A stretch of 64,000 bases of DNA from Gordonia rubripertincta (GTDB lineage: Bacteria; Actinomycetota; Actinomycetes; Mycobacteriales; Mycobacteriaceae), in contig NZ_CP136136.1 in assembly GCF_038024875.1 (NCBI RefSeq), positions 3,534,001 to 3,598,000 on the forward strand. Direction: 5' to 3'. The notes under the pieces are model-generated. The model was not told where the DNA came from, did no database searches, and was given only the letters and a program-made list of their open reading frames with translations. The position numbers and the translations under genes are program-made. Shown piece by piece: positions 10,501 through 17,774 of this stretch; position 1 is the stretch's first letter, and the number at the start of each line of letters is the position of its first letter.

Positions 10501-12598
10501 CACCGTCGCCGATCTTCTCGCACGGGTCCGTGAGACCGACGCGGCGGCATTCGCCCACGCGGACATCCCGTTCGAGACGCTCGTCGAACGCCTCACGCCC
10601 GTCCGGTCCACCGCGCACGCCCCGCTGGTCCAGGTCATGATCAACTACCTGGCCGACACCTCTGCCGGACCCACCGACCAGGCGGCGGTGCCGTCGGAGG
10701 TCGCGAACGGGCTCCGGGTACAGCCCGTCGACCCCGGACCTCCGTCGGCCAAGGTGGACCTGACCCTCGGACTCGCCGAGACCAGCACCCCCGACGGAAT
10801 GGTCATCGTCGGTGAGATCGACTACGCGGCAGCACTCTTCGACCCGGAGACGGTCGCGGTGTTCCGCGACGTGTTCCGCCGCATGATCGATGCGATCACC
10901 GCCGACACGCCGACCGCGACGGTTCTGGCCGGGATCGACCTGCTGAGCGAGGACGATCATCGCCGACTGGACGCGTCGTCCGCACCGGGTGTCGTCGTCG
11001 ACTCCGCCGGGCGTCTGCTGCCGTCTCGGGTCCGCGGCGAACTGCGTACCGCCGATTCCTCGACCGGGTTGCTCGCACGGTGGCTCGACGAAGGTGGGAA
11101 ACCGCGGATCGAGGTTCTCGGCGGGCTCGACCGTCAGGTCAGGGTCGGCGGGCTGCGCGTCGATCTCGATGTGGTCGAGACGGCCCTCGCCGAACTCGAC
11201 GGTGTACGAGCGAGCGGCGTCGTCGCTGTCCGGAATGACGACGGTGTCGAGATCCATGGGTGGGTGAGCGTCGACCCGGAAGGCGTCAACACCGACGACA
11301 TCACCGCCGACGATCTTCGTCGATCTACCGTCGAAATCTTGGCACCGCACTGTGTTCCGACGGTTCTGACGATCGTCGACGAGATCCCGGTGCGAGACGA
11401 CGGCCGCCCCGACCGCGCGCGGATGTCGACGATGATCGGGGAGTCCGCTCACGATGCGCACGTTGCGGAGCGGCCGGTGGCGCCGGCCGGGGCGTGGGAG
11501 GAGCTCGTCGCCGAGTGCATGTCCGCGGTCACCGGCGTCGAGGTCACGAGCGCGGCCCAGAGTTTCTTCGACGTCGGTGGGACGTCACTGTCCGCGGTCC
11601 GCCTCGTCGCCGAGCTCCGTCGCCGCACGGGCATCCCCGTCGAGGTCGCCTGGGTGTTCGCCGGCCCGACACCTCGAGACCTCGGTGCGCGGCTGGCTGC
11701 GCACCTCGAGCCGGAACCCGTGGGAGCGGATGCGTCCGACCCGACGAACGGCGGCGTCGTCGTACCGCTGCGCCGGGAGGGTTCACGGAACCCGGTGTTC
11801 TGCGTGCATCCCGCCGACGGGTTGGCGTGGTTGTTCGGCGGCCTCGCACCGCATCTCGATGACCGGCCGGTGTACGGACTGCAGGACCCGTACGTGGTGG
11901 CCGGTGATCTCCCCGACGCCACGGTGCACGATCTCGCCGTGCGCTACGTCGACGAGATCCGGCGCATCGCCCCCGAGGGGCCGTACCACCTGCTGGGTTG
12001 GTCGATCGGCGGCCTGATCGCGCAGGAGATGGCCGTCGAACTGAGATTGCGCGGCGCGGACGTCGGATTCCTGGGTCTGCTCGACAGCTATCCGGCCGAC
12101 GACGTCGAGTTGGCGACGAGTTGGACCGACGAAGGGGAGATGTCGGTGGACATCGACGCCCGCGAAGTGGCCTCGGAGTTGCTCGGTGGGTGGCGCGAGG
12201 TCATCGACGTCGACGAGCTCGTCGGCTCCGGAAATTCGGGATCGGTTGCGCCGGAAACGATCGCGACCGCGATCCGGGACAAGGTCACCGGACTCGGACT
12301 GCTCGACGCGGATTCGTTCGACCGGATGCTCGAGCGCATGACAAGTTCTGCCGAGCGCACGATCTCGCACCGGCCACGACCGTACGACGGCGACACCATG
12401 CTCATAGTCGCCGCCGACAGTGACACCGAGGAATCGGCGGACGCGGGCCCGAGTCGCTGGGAGCCGTACCTGGGCGGCGGCATCACCCGGATCGACATCG
12501 ACACAGACCATCTGGGCATCGTCGGCAGCGAGGCGCTGTCGGAGTTCGGACCGCGGATCGACGCAGCGCTCAGCGACGCGGAGTCGCGGCGTCGGTGA
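4337..12598 (+). CDS. NRPS fragment 4: C2 tail-A2-PCP2-C3-A3-PCP3-C4-A remnant-PCP4-TE (2753 aa)
   Basis: This is the largest intact part, open from GTG 4337 (in-frame homology begins at 4304). A2 spans residues 90-590 with FTSGSTGLPKG near 240; its pocket reads about D-A-L-F-L-G-G-I-I, which I cannot assign. PCP2 serine is residue 623. C3 has HHIAADG near 818. A3 has LFTSGSTGTPKGV near 1311 and pocket D-V-P-H-N-S-L-V-E, also unassigned. PCP3 serine is 1700 (GGHSL). C4 has HHIAGDA near 1879 instead of HHxxxDG. Residues 2218-2365 match only the C-terminal subdomain of an A domain. PCP4 serine is 2417 (GGTSL). The TE has GWSIGG with serine 2556 and a downstream DTDH, typical of a type I thioesterase. 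No epimerase or methyltransferase domain is seen. The 3' end overlaps the convergent helicase gene by 29 bp. Confidence 0.85.
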   Translation: MTVVDDSAKFDLTVAVRTGGAAGAPWRGTLTYATDLYDDADARRLADRFVGLLAGAVADATTPVGDLDLLAADDETEPLVSGDPDPAVVVLPELLAAAVRSRGDHPAVIDDLGAWTYDELDNASSHLAAELIGLGVGPDDVVVCAFGRSARAQLALWAVARTGAVYCPVDPRHPADRIARVVGAARARVGLTDGSVQNLGEDLCWMRLDADRAAELRSRDHRPAPGMRRAVHPDDGAYMIFTSGSTGLPKGVLVTHRGLTGVAAVLRDRHGSGPQARWLGISSPAFDAAILEILGAYGSGATLVVVPPEIYGGRELADFITTHRTTHAFLVTSVAASLPDPASLPFTNVLVGGEAVPDAEKNRWAAHTAFHNGYGPTETTIISVTSPAIDLDEPVRLGCPVPGATAHVLDGRLHPVPADVVGELYLAGGELARGYHNLPALTAERFVPAPFGPPGSRMYRTGDLVRRSRTGDLTYVGRSDFQVKLRGQRLELGEIEATLTAHPAVRNAVVIGVGDPVTELAGYVEPLAPGADLDTADLRDHLAAQLPPYMVPANLAVLEHLPRNPVGKIDRRQLPEIDTVDTSGTHTPPSGHTERILAAIVADILGLEKVSVTADFFAIGGNSLSATRLSARAGDRFGVRLGVRDVFESTTVRGLARRIETAYDSAPPHAPLVRVVERPVRIPLSYAQQRIWFLNRFEPGSAAYTIPLAVRLRGPLDRSALRESVVDVLARHEILRTTFPADAGEPFQRVLDIDEARAALRWETDMLTADSLTADDLPVLLGPLGFDLATEIPVRVRLLDVGGDATDGGDHVLVVLLHHIAADGESMRPLLSDLWTAYLARVEGRPPAFTELPVQFADHALWQRQTLGDVDAPDSVLGKQVGYWVNRLSDLPDLLPLPTDRPRPPVASQRGGRVTAEIPADLAARISASARDRGITDFMTVHAALAILLARLSASRDIAISTPVAGRGHAHLDDLVGMFVNTLVLRSEVDPALDVRDFLDRVRIDDVNALARADVPFDYLVDRLAPARSEAFAPLSQVMLSVLHAAGTAETSDAAEAPGGLRLEPLAVSTRTTQLDMTVAVSVDPEGAWPVEIVYAADLFDVSTIEVMITRLIRVLDALAGPEIDRRPVGEIDLSDDAERARIAELASGPDLSVPWSTVSEAVDAAARRAPDAIALVAGDRTLTYAEFTARVSDLAQRLTDQGVGPDVAVGVCIPRSVELVLAIHAVVAAGGAYVVIDPATPAERLTAMTDAASISVILAAEPRPEILVGVTPDVLVVDADPPVADGHVAAVSRTAFRRVVDPENALYTLFTSGSTGTPKGVTVSHRAVLNRLAWMHIREPLGADDVVMLKTPATFDVSVPELFAPLMAGARLVIAEDGRHIDPAYVLDEVRRRRVTSIHFVPSMMAAFAEYVGDDPERRAALATLRRVNASGEALPAATAHAMRALVPDTDMDNLYGPTEAAVEVTVYRLGTDEATVPIGRPIANTTTWVLDDRLQPAPVGVVGELYVGGGQLARGYASRPDLTAERFVADPTGRPGARLYRTGDLVRWNAEGALEYLGRADFQVKLRGQRIELAEIESILARIDGITHAAATVRSGPTGEVLVGYLAGDVDLDAVRERVAETLPQYMRPTQWVILDDVPLTSTGKLDRRALPAPTAVSAEFVPPADGIERALAAVFADVLALDEVSVTVPFFDLGGHSLAAMRVVAGVAERLGVDIDIRDIFRAPTVRELARSLTRRRLSAQPLSRRRRPARIPLSYAQQRIWFINQFDVTSPVYNMPVAFDVLGDPDLAALREALLDVVARHEPLRTVFPMADDGTPVQLVLDTSGAASRLRWDETTDPDAAMAVCAEGFDVTVDLPVRVAISPTDDGYRVVVVIHHIAGDAASLQILSEELLVAYQMRAAGADLPAPDPLPVGYVDHTIWQRETLGDLDDPTSLMAAQFDYWSTALDGIPAALDLPTDRPRPPVIDHRGGRLPIDLGPERSAAVARTARAHGLTPFMVCHAAFAAALARLADVDDVSIGAAVSGRGQAATTRMIGMFINTVVLRTRLGADDTVADLLARVRETDAAAFAHADIPFETLVERLTPVRSTAHAPLVQVMINYLADTSAGPTDQAAVPSEVANGLRVQPVDPGPPSAKVDLTLGLAETSTPDGMVIVGEIDYAAALFDPETVAVFRDVFRRMIDAITADTPTATVLAGIDLLSEDDHRRLDASSAPGVVVDSAGRLLPSRVRGELRTADSSTGLLARWLDEGGKPRIEVLGGLDRQVRVGGLRVDLDVVETALAELDGVRASGVVAVRNDDGVEIHGWVSVDPEGVNTDDITADDLRRSTVEILAPHCVPTVLTIVDEIPVRDDGRPDRARMSTMIGESAHDAHVAERPVAPAGAWEELVAECMSAVTGVEVTSAAQSFFDVGGTSLSAVRLVAELRRRTGIPVEVAWVFAGPTPRDLGARLAAHLEPEPVGADASDPTNGGVVVPLRREGSRNPVFCVHPADGLAWLFGGLAPHLDDRPVYGLQDPYVVAGDLPDATVHDLAVRYVDEIRRIAPEGPYHLLGWSIGGLIAQEMAVELRLRGADVGFLGLLDSYPADDVELATSWTDEGEMSVDIDAREVASELLGGWREVIDVDELVGSGNSGSVAPETIATAIRDKVTGLGLLDADSFDRMLERMTSSAERTISHRPRPYDGDTMLIVAADSDTEESADAGPSRWEPYLGGGITRIDIDTDHLGIVGSEALSEFGPRIDAALSDAESRRR

Positions 12599-14945
12599 CG
12601 GACGGTAGATCCGCGAGCACCTCGGGCAACGGCTCGTCGTGAACAACGACGAGTCGCTGAGTGGCGCGGGTCAGCGCGACGTACAGGTCGCTGAGACCCC
12701 GCGGTGACTGGGCGATGATAGCGGCCGGTTCGACCACGATCGTGGTGTCGAACTCGAGTCCCTTGCAGGTCCGGACCGTGTAGACCTTCGGGGCCTCCAC
12801 CCCCTTCGCGTCGAACGCGTCCGTGTCCAGGGCGGTCGCCACCACATCGACCAGCGGGTCGGGGACGACGACGGCCGTGAGTCCCTCCGGTTCGGCGAGA
12901 TCGACGGCGCGGAGCACGCCGGCTGCGACGCTCTCCGCGTCACCGGCGTCGTCCACGGCGATCGCCACCGGCTCGATACCGTTGCTGCGCAATGACGTCG
13001 GCGCGGTCTCCCCATTGCCGATCTCGTCGAGGACGCGGGCGGCGTAGGTCATGATCTCGCTGGGCGTGCGGTAGTTCACCGACAGTTCCTTGAACTGCCA
13101 GCGCTTGGCGACGTATGGCTCGAGCACCTCACCCCACGACCGCGTGCCCGCCTCGTCGGAGGTCTGGGCGGTGTCACCGATGATGGTCATCCACCGGTTG
13201 GGGATGCGGCGCATCACCATTCGCCACGCCATCGGGGAGAGCTCCTGCGCCTCGTCGACGATCACATGACCGAAGGTCCAGGTGCGGTCGCCGTAGGCGC
13301 GTTCGGCAGTGGTGGCGCGCCGGGTCTCGGTCTGACGCGACGCCAGTTGTTCGGCGTCGATCAGGTCGTAGGCCATCAGGATCTCGGGATCGAGCTCGTC
13401 CTCGAGATCCTGTGGGGCCGAACCCGTCAGGATGTCGAGAGCATCCTGCGCCTCGGCGAGCTGACGCCGCCAGCGTGCACGTTCGGCGCGTTCGGCGTCG
13501 TCGGTGCCGTAGCCGATGAGTTCGGCCAACTCGTCGAGGAGCGGCACGTCGGCGGGGGAGAAGTCCTCCCCGGTGGTCGAGAAGGTGCGCGGTTCCCGCA
13601 GCAGCGCCGCGCGGTCGGCGTCGGACCATCCTGGGGTGGCCTTGCGGATCGCGCGTTCGTCGGTGAGCAACTCGCGCAGCATGTCCTGCGGCGTCAGCGT
13701 GGGCCAGAACTTCAGCAGCGCCGCACGGATGTCGGGGTCCTGGCTCATGTCGTCGCGGATGTCGGCGATGTCGGCGGGGCTGAGCAACTGCGAGCCGTCG
13801 AGCAAGCTCGAACCGATGGTCGAGGCGTGACGTCGGGCGAGTTCGGCGAGGCCGGCCTTGAGAAAGGCGTTCTGCGACTGGTTGTGCGCGCGACGTGTCG
13901 AACGGGCCTTGGCTCGTGCGGCTTTGATCAGTTCGGAGTCGATCTCGACCCGGTAGCTGTCGAAATCCACCGGCTCCGGCCGGGACGGCAAGGACTGCTT
14001 GGCCCGCACCGCTCGTTTGAGGACGTCGACCATCCGGAGGCCGCCCTTGACGCCGGTGGTGACACGCGGATCGGCGCTGCGGGCCCGGACGCCGGGGAAC
14101 AGGTCGCCGATCGTCGAGAGCAGTACGCCGGACTCGCCGAGTGACGGCAGGACCTGGCCGATGTAGCTGAGGAAGTCGTCGTTCGGTCCGATGATGAGAA
14201 TGCCGCTGCGCGAGAGGATCTCGCGATGGGTGTAGAGCAGGTAGGCGGCGCGGTGCAGCGCGACGGCCGTCTTGCCGGTTCCCGGACCGCCCTGGATGAC
14301 CGTCACACCGCGGTGCGTCGACCGGATGATGAGGTCCTGCTCCCGCTGGATGGTCTCGACGATGTCGGTCATCTCGCCGGTACGCGCAGCATTCAGCGCG
14401 GCGACGAGGGCGGATTCGTTGACGACGTCGCCGTGACCGAAGTCGTCGAGGAGAGCGTCGCCTGCGGTCAGCGATTCGTCACTGACCCCACGGACCTTGC
14501 GGCTGCGGGTCCGGATGTGGCGACGGCGGGCGACGTCATCGGGCGCCGCCGGGGTCGCCAGATAGAAGGGACGGGCCAGGGGTGCGCGCCAGTCGAGCAG
14601 CAGCGTCGCGTCGGTCGCGGAGTGGTCGTGTGTACCGTCGTCGCCCAGGCCGTCGTCGAGGACGCCGATACGGCCGATCCGCCGGATCTCGCCGTCGTCG
14701 AGATCGAGGCGACCGAAGTACAGATTGTGTTCGGCGGCATCGAATTTCGCGAGGTCCTCGTTGTACATCCGCTCGTACGACTCGCGCTCCGAGAGCGCCT
14801 GCGGGGTTCCGCCGCGCTCGCTCAGGGTCGAGGACAGGCGGCGCTGCGTGGTCTGCCGCATCCGGTCGAGACGGCCGTACACCCGGTCGAGGTGATCCTG
14901 TTCCTCGCTGATCCGAGGGTCGGTGTCGGGGGACAGTGCGGTCAC
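12570..14945 (-). CDS. helR: HelD/HelR-type UvrD-family helicase (RNA polymerase recycling factor)
   Basis: This 791-residue superfamily 1 ATPase belongs to the HelD group. It has Walker A GGPGTGKTAVALHRAAYLLY near residues 218-237, a DEAQELSP motif II near 562 and a C-terminal LYVALTRATQRL motif VI. The N-terminal 120 residues are charged and probably coiled coil, as in HelD proteins, where they reach into RNA polymerase. HelR proteins of mycobacteria and Streptomyces remove stalled or rifamycin-bound RNA polymerase from DNA. I chose GTG 14945 because it overlaps the stop of the upstream gene (GTGA); an upstream in-frame GTG at 14975 is possible. The 3' end runs 29 bp into the NRPS gene on the other strand. 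I did not see the 19-bp rifampicin-associated element upstream. Assignment to HelR rather than another HelD subgroup is inference. Confidence 0.8.
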   Translation of the reverse strand: MTALSPDTDPRISEEQDHLDRVYGRLDRMRQTTQRRLSSTLSERGGTPQALSERESYERMYNEDLAKFDAAEHNLYFGRLDLDDGEIRRIGRIGVLDDGLGDDGTHDHSATDATLLLDWRAPLARPFYLATPAAPDDVARRRHIRTRSRKVRGVSDESLTAGDALLDDFGHGDVVNESALVAALNAARTGEMTDIVETIQREQDLIIRSTHRGVTVIQGGPGTGKTAVALHRAAYLLYTHREILSRSGILIIGPNDDFLSYIGQVLPSLGESGVLLSTIGDLFPGVRARSADPRVTTGVKGGLRMVDVLKRAVRAKQSLPSRPEPVDFDSYRVEIDSELIKAARAKARSTRRAHNQSQNAFLKAGLAELARRHASTIGSSLLDGSQLLSPADIADIRDDMSQDPDIRAALLKFWPTLTPQDMLRELLTDERAIRKATPGWSDADRAALLREPRTFSTTGEDFSPADVPLLDELAELIGYGTDDAERAERARWRRQLAEAQDALDILTGSAPQDLEDELDPEILMAYDLIDAEQLASRQTETRRATTAERAYGDRTWTFGHVIVDEAQELSPMAWRMVMRRIPNRWMTIIGDTAQTSDEAGTRSWGEVLEPYVAKRWQFKELSVNYRTPSEIMTYAARVLDEIGNGETAPTSLRSNGIEPVAIAVDDAGDAESVAAGVLRAVDLAEPEGLTAVVVPDPLVDVVATALDTDAFDAKGVEAPKVYTVRTCKGLEFDTTIVVEPAAIIAQSPRGLSDLYVALTRATQRLVVVHDEPLPEVLADLPSVTDAATPRR

Positions 14946-15598
14946 GCCACAACTCCTCGCGCGTCGACGGGCCACGCCGACCGTGCCAACCCGGCGTCTC
15001 TGATCCGTCCCGTCATCCGTGTCGCGTGATCTGCGGTCGCCAGACGACAGCAGACCTCGGCCGCCGGGCCGTGCAGATCGGGGTCGCCCAGCTGACGCTG
15101 CAGCCAGCCGAGGACACGTTCCTGGCTGCCGAACGTCAGCGTCCTTCCGGTCGCGGGGTCGGCGAGGACTCCGTGACGCGAGACGTAGATGTCGAACTCG
15201 TCCGGAGCGGCGGGACCGCCGGCGGGCAGTCGGGGGTCACCGAGAATGAGGGAATGGTCGTGCGTGTTCACTGTCCGTCGATCGTAGTTGGGTTCGGTGA
15301 GGTCCAGCGCCTCGGTCTGCGGGGGTGAGAGCCAGGCGGCCACCGCGTCGAATGCCCCGTGACCTGTGCGAACGGGTGCCGCGGGAACATACCCACGAGC
15401 CGCGACGTGAGCGGAATGACCGACTGTGATGTTGGCGACCCGCACCCGCTCCAGGTGCAGGCCGCCGGTGGGGTCGAGGTGGCCGAGCTTGCGGCGCAAC
15501 ACGCTCGGCGCTGCGTTCGAGCCCACCGCCACCACCAGACGCGTACCGGGTGGGGGAGCAAGCCGCGGGTCCTGCTCGACCACAACGGACGCGGACAC
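14942..15598 (-). CDS. Conserved hypothetical protein with a GSN motif near the N-terminus
   Basis: This is a 218-residue soluble protein starting at GTG 15598. I do not firmly recognise it. Residues 20-40 contain VVAVGSNAAPSVLRRKL, which resembles the N-terminal glycine-rich GSN loop of gamma-glutamylcyclotransferase-like folds, but I cannot point to the catalytic glutamate. No signal peptide or membrane segment is visible. Its stop codon overlaps the start of helR (GTGA), so the two are probably translated together, and it may act in the same stress response. It could equally be an unrelated actinobacterial protein that only shares a transcript. Confidence 0.6.
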   Translation of the reverse strand: MSASVVVEQDPRLAPPPGTRLVVAVGSNAAPSVLRRKLGHLDPTGGLHLERVRVANITVGHSAHVAARGYVPAAPVRTGHGAFDAVAAWLSPPQTEALDLTEPNYDRRTVNTHDHSLILGDPRLPAGGPAAPDEFDIYVSRHGVLADPATGRTLTFGSQERVLGWLQRQLGDPDLHGPAAEVCCRLATADHATRMTGRIRDAGLARSAWPVDARGVVA

Positions 15599-15689
15599 CC
15601 AGGGATAGTTCTCTGGTGGGTGTGCCGCGTCCGTGTGGTGATCGGCGGTGCTCAGCGTCGTACTCGCATCCGGCTACCGGACAGGACGT

Positions 15690-16808
15690 TCAGCTGCGCG
15701 CCTTGCGCCAACGCTTGCGGCCCTCGTCCGCGGTGTGCGCCGCGGTTTCCTCGGCGGCGGCCGCGAGATGACGGGCGGACTCGGCGAGCTCGGCCGACCG
15801 GGCGCGCGCGAGTTCGGCGAACTCGGCCGAGCGATCCCGGGCGATGTCGGCGAACTCCGCCGAACGGTCGCGGGCGACGTCGGCGAACTTCGGAGCATTC
15901 TTGGCGGCCTGCTTCTTGGCCTTCTTCGCGCGCTTCTGCGCCTGCTTGGCCAACTTCGGTCCGCGCTTGCGGGCGGTCTCGGCCAGTTCCGACGACCGAT
16001 CGAGTGCGGCGTCGGCCAGGGTCGACGAACGGACCAAAGCGGCGTCGGCGAGCACAGGTGCACGATCGCGCAGACGGTCGGCGACCTCGGCCGCGGTGTC
16101 GGCGGCCCGCTCCGCGATCTCGAGCGACCGCTTCTGCGCGGACTCGGCCAGTTCGGGAGCGTGCTCGCGGAACTTGGCGGCGGCCTCGGCCGTCCATTCC
16201 GCGGAACGCTCGGACAGCACGTGTGCGCCCTTGCTCAGCAGGTCGCCGGCTTCGGCCGACCGCTCGCCGACGATCTCGGCGCCCTCATGGCCGCGCTCGA
16301 CGAGGGTGTCCCAGGTGGAGTGGCCGGCAGCCGCGCCGATCGGGAGCGCCGCGGCGACGGCACTTGCCTTCTGCTTGCCGCGCCACGCGAGGGACGGCTT
16401 GCCCTCGGTGTCCACCGCGGCGAGCAGCACGCCGCCGAGCAGGCCGACGTTCTTGATGAACGCGTCGCGCTGGGCTTCCTTACGGATCGGGTCGGCCTCG
16501 TTCCAGAAGTCAGTGCCGGCGGCCGTCGTCGGGATGAGGGTTCCGGCCAGGACCACCGAGGCGAGACGCGGGAACTTGCCGGTCGCCAGCAGGATGCCGC
16601 CGCCGATCTGCGCCGCGGCGTTGATCTGGACCAGCGTCTCGGTGTTCTCCGGGACCTTGTCCGCGACCTCCGGTGGCAGGGCGGTGCGCGCCTTGTCGAC
16701 GAGCGGCGCCGCGGACTGCGCGATCGGTTTCGGGCTCCGGATGGCGTCGACGCCACTGGCGACGAACGCTGACGCGAGGAGCGGGCGGGCGATACGGCGG
16801 AGAATCAT
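15690..16808 (-). CDS. DoxX-family membrane protein with long alanine-rich repeat tail
   Basis: The protein has 372 residues. Residues 1-170 look like DoxX: an N-terminal MILRRIARPLLASAFVASG helix, then INAAAQIGGGILLATGKFPR and further hydrophobic stretches including VGLLGGVLLAA. Residues 190-372 form a long Ala/Arg/Glu-rich region, probably one extended amphipathic helix or coiled coil. It contains a basic patch (KRAKKAKKQAAK) and 11-residue repeats of the type ARDRSAEFADI. DoxX proteins are small membrane proteins of poorly defined redox or integrity function; the tail is extra and makes this more than twice the usual length. It is separated by 91 bp from the 14942-15598 gene and may share its transcript. 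Confidence 0.7.
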   Translation of the reverse strand: MILRRIARPLLASAFVASGVDAIRSPKPIAQSAAPLVDKARTALPPEVADKVPENTETLVQINAAAQIGGGILLATGKFPRLASVVLAGTLIPTTAAGTDFWNEADPIRKEAQRDAFIKNVGLLGGVLLAAVDTEGKPSLAWRGKQKASAVAAALPIGAAAGHSTWDTLVERGHEGAEIVGERSAEAGDLLSKGAHVLSERSAEWTAEAAAKFREHAPELAESAQKRSLEIAERAADTAAEVADRLRDRAPVLADAALVRSSTLADAALDRSSELAETARKRGPKLAKQAQKRAKKAKKQAAKNAPKFADVARDRSAEFADIARDRSAEFAELARARSAELAESARHLAAAAEETAAHTADEGRKRWRKARS

Positions 16809-17017
16809 CGGTCACAACCTTCTTCGATCGAGTGCGGTTCGAGATCCGTCGGGGTACAGCGTATTTCTGGCCTGATCAACGCTACCCGCCCTCTGGATAC
16901 ATGCAGGTGAATCGACTCTTCGTGATCCGTTCGGGAACATCGGGAGTGCCGAGGTCGCGATCGGTAGAGCGTTTCGGGTGTCAGGTATCCGGAGAGGCCC
17001 ACGCCCAAACCTGAGGT

Positions 17018-17085
17018 ACACCCACCCCTTTTCCGTAAACCCGCCCCGGCGCGAGGGGGAGCGTTTACGGAAAAGGGGTGGGTGT
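17018..17085. terminator. 23-bp perfect inverted repeat after the MBL hydrolase gene
   Basis: The arms 17018-17040 and 17063-17085 are exact reverse complements over 23 bp, with a 22-bp loop. The right arm begins GTTTACGGAAAAGGGG. The structure starts 8 bp after the stop of the minus-strand MBL gene, so it can act as its transcription terminator. There is no T run after it, which is common for actinobacterial terminators. The stem is unusually long and perfect, so a dispersed palindromic element is the alternative. Confidence 0.7.
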
Positions 17086-17093
17086 GCGGGTTG

Positions 17094-17774
17094 TCACCAG
17101 CCGCGTTCGCGCCACTCCTGCAGCGACGGACGCTCGGCACCGAGGGTGGTGTCCTTGCCGTGTCCGGGGTAGACCACGGTCGAGTCGCCGAAGCGGTCGA
17201 ACACCTTGGTGGAGACGTCCTTGATGAGGGTGTCGAAGTCCTCGGACTTCCAGGTCTTGCCGATACCGCCGGGGAACAGGCAATCGCCGGTGAACAGGTG
17301 GACGGTGTCGCCGTCGGTCAGGGCGAGCGCGATGGAACCCGGGGTGTGCCCGACGAGGTGGATCGCCTCGAACCGGAGGTCGCCGACTTCGATCACGTCG
17401 CCGTCATCGACGAGACGATCCGGGGTGACCGGCAACTCGGGGGCGTCGAACCGGCCGGCGGCGGTGGGAACGCCGGTCTGCTCGGCGACGGCGGCGAGTG
17501 CCTGCACGTGGTCGAAATGCTGGTGCGTCGTGAAGATCAGTGCGGGCTTCCCGCCGATGGCGGCAAGGGTGGAGATGATGGTGTCCGCGTCGTTGGCGGC
17601 GTCGATGATCAGCTGGTCGCCGGTGGCCTTCGAGGTCACCACGTACACGTTGTTGTCCATCGATCCGACGGACAGCTTGACGATGGTGGCCGAGTCGAGG
17701 GTGCGTCGCTGCGGGGTCTTCGACTCCGAGAGATCGCCGGTGTAGGAGTCGCTGATCGGTGTCGCTGAGGTCAT
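17094..17774 (-). CDS. MBL-fold metallo-hydrolase (Rv1637c-like, glyoxalase II family)
   Basis: This 226-residue metallo-beta-lactamase-fold hydrolase has the metal-binding motif THQHFDH near residue 83, a conserved glycine-histidine in LVGHTPGS near 143, an aspartate in FTGDCLF and a last histidine in VYPGHGKDTTLG. These provide the two-metal site of the glyoxalase II / hydroxyacylglutathione-hydrolase-like branch. The substrate is unknown; hydrolysis of a thioester is likely. It is divergent from uvrA, the same arrangement as Rv1637c next to uvrA in M. tuberculosis. ATG 17774 is the start. Promoters for both genes must lie in 17775-18038. The protein has no export signal. Confidence 0.85.
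   Translation of the reverse strand: MTSATPISDSYTGDLSESKTPQRRTLDSATIVKLSVGSMDNNVYVVTSKATGDQLIIDAANDADTIISTLAAIGGKPALIFTTHQHFDHVQALAAVAEQTGVPTAAGRFDAPELPVTPDRLVDDGDVIEVGDLRFEAIHLVGHTPGSIALALTDGDTVHLFTGDCLFPGGIGKTWKSEDFDTLIKDVSTKVFDRFGDSTVVYPGHGKDTTLGAERPSLQEWRERGW

Larger units (their letters stand above)
2..12598 (+). pseudogene. Nonribosomal peptide synthetase, 3' part, reading frame interrupted three times
   Basis: This is one NRPS assembly line whose 5' end lies outside the window. Domains in order are C1 (60-1340), A1 (1400-2960), PCP1 (Ser codon 3058), C2 (3240-4560), A2 (4600-6080), PCP2 (Ser 6203), C3 (6370-7740), A3 (7790-9300), PCP3 (Ser 9434), C4 (9590-10960), A remnant (10970-11430), PCP4 (Ser 11585) and TE (11760-12595). 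The frame moves by +1 at about 1547, 2487 and 4308. Each change is removed by deleting one base from a four-base G or C run, after which homology continues without loss. That pattern suits either homopolymer sequencing errors or a recently decayed gene. C domains load and join amino acids, A domains activate them, PCPs carry them on phosphopantetheine, and TE releases the product. The product is unknown; A1 reads as a serine domain. Confidence 0.75.

Noticed and set aside
6890..11461. A 1523-codon open frame on the minus strand inside the NRPS gene, with several other long antisense frames
   Set aside because: High GC at third positions opens antisense frames. The translation is His/Arg/Gly/Asp-rich without domains, while the plus strand is a clear NRPS.
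15599..15689. Rifampicin-associated element expected before helR
   Set aside because: I looked for GGGGCTTGCGGCAAGGCCC or a close variant upstream of the helR operon and did not find it.
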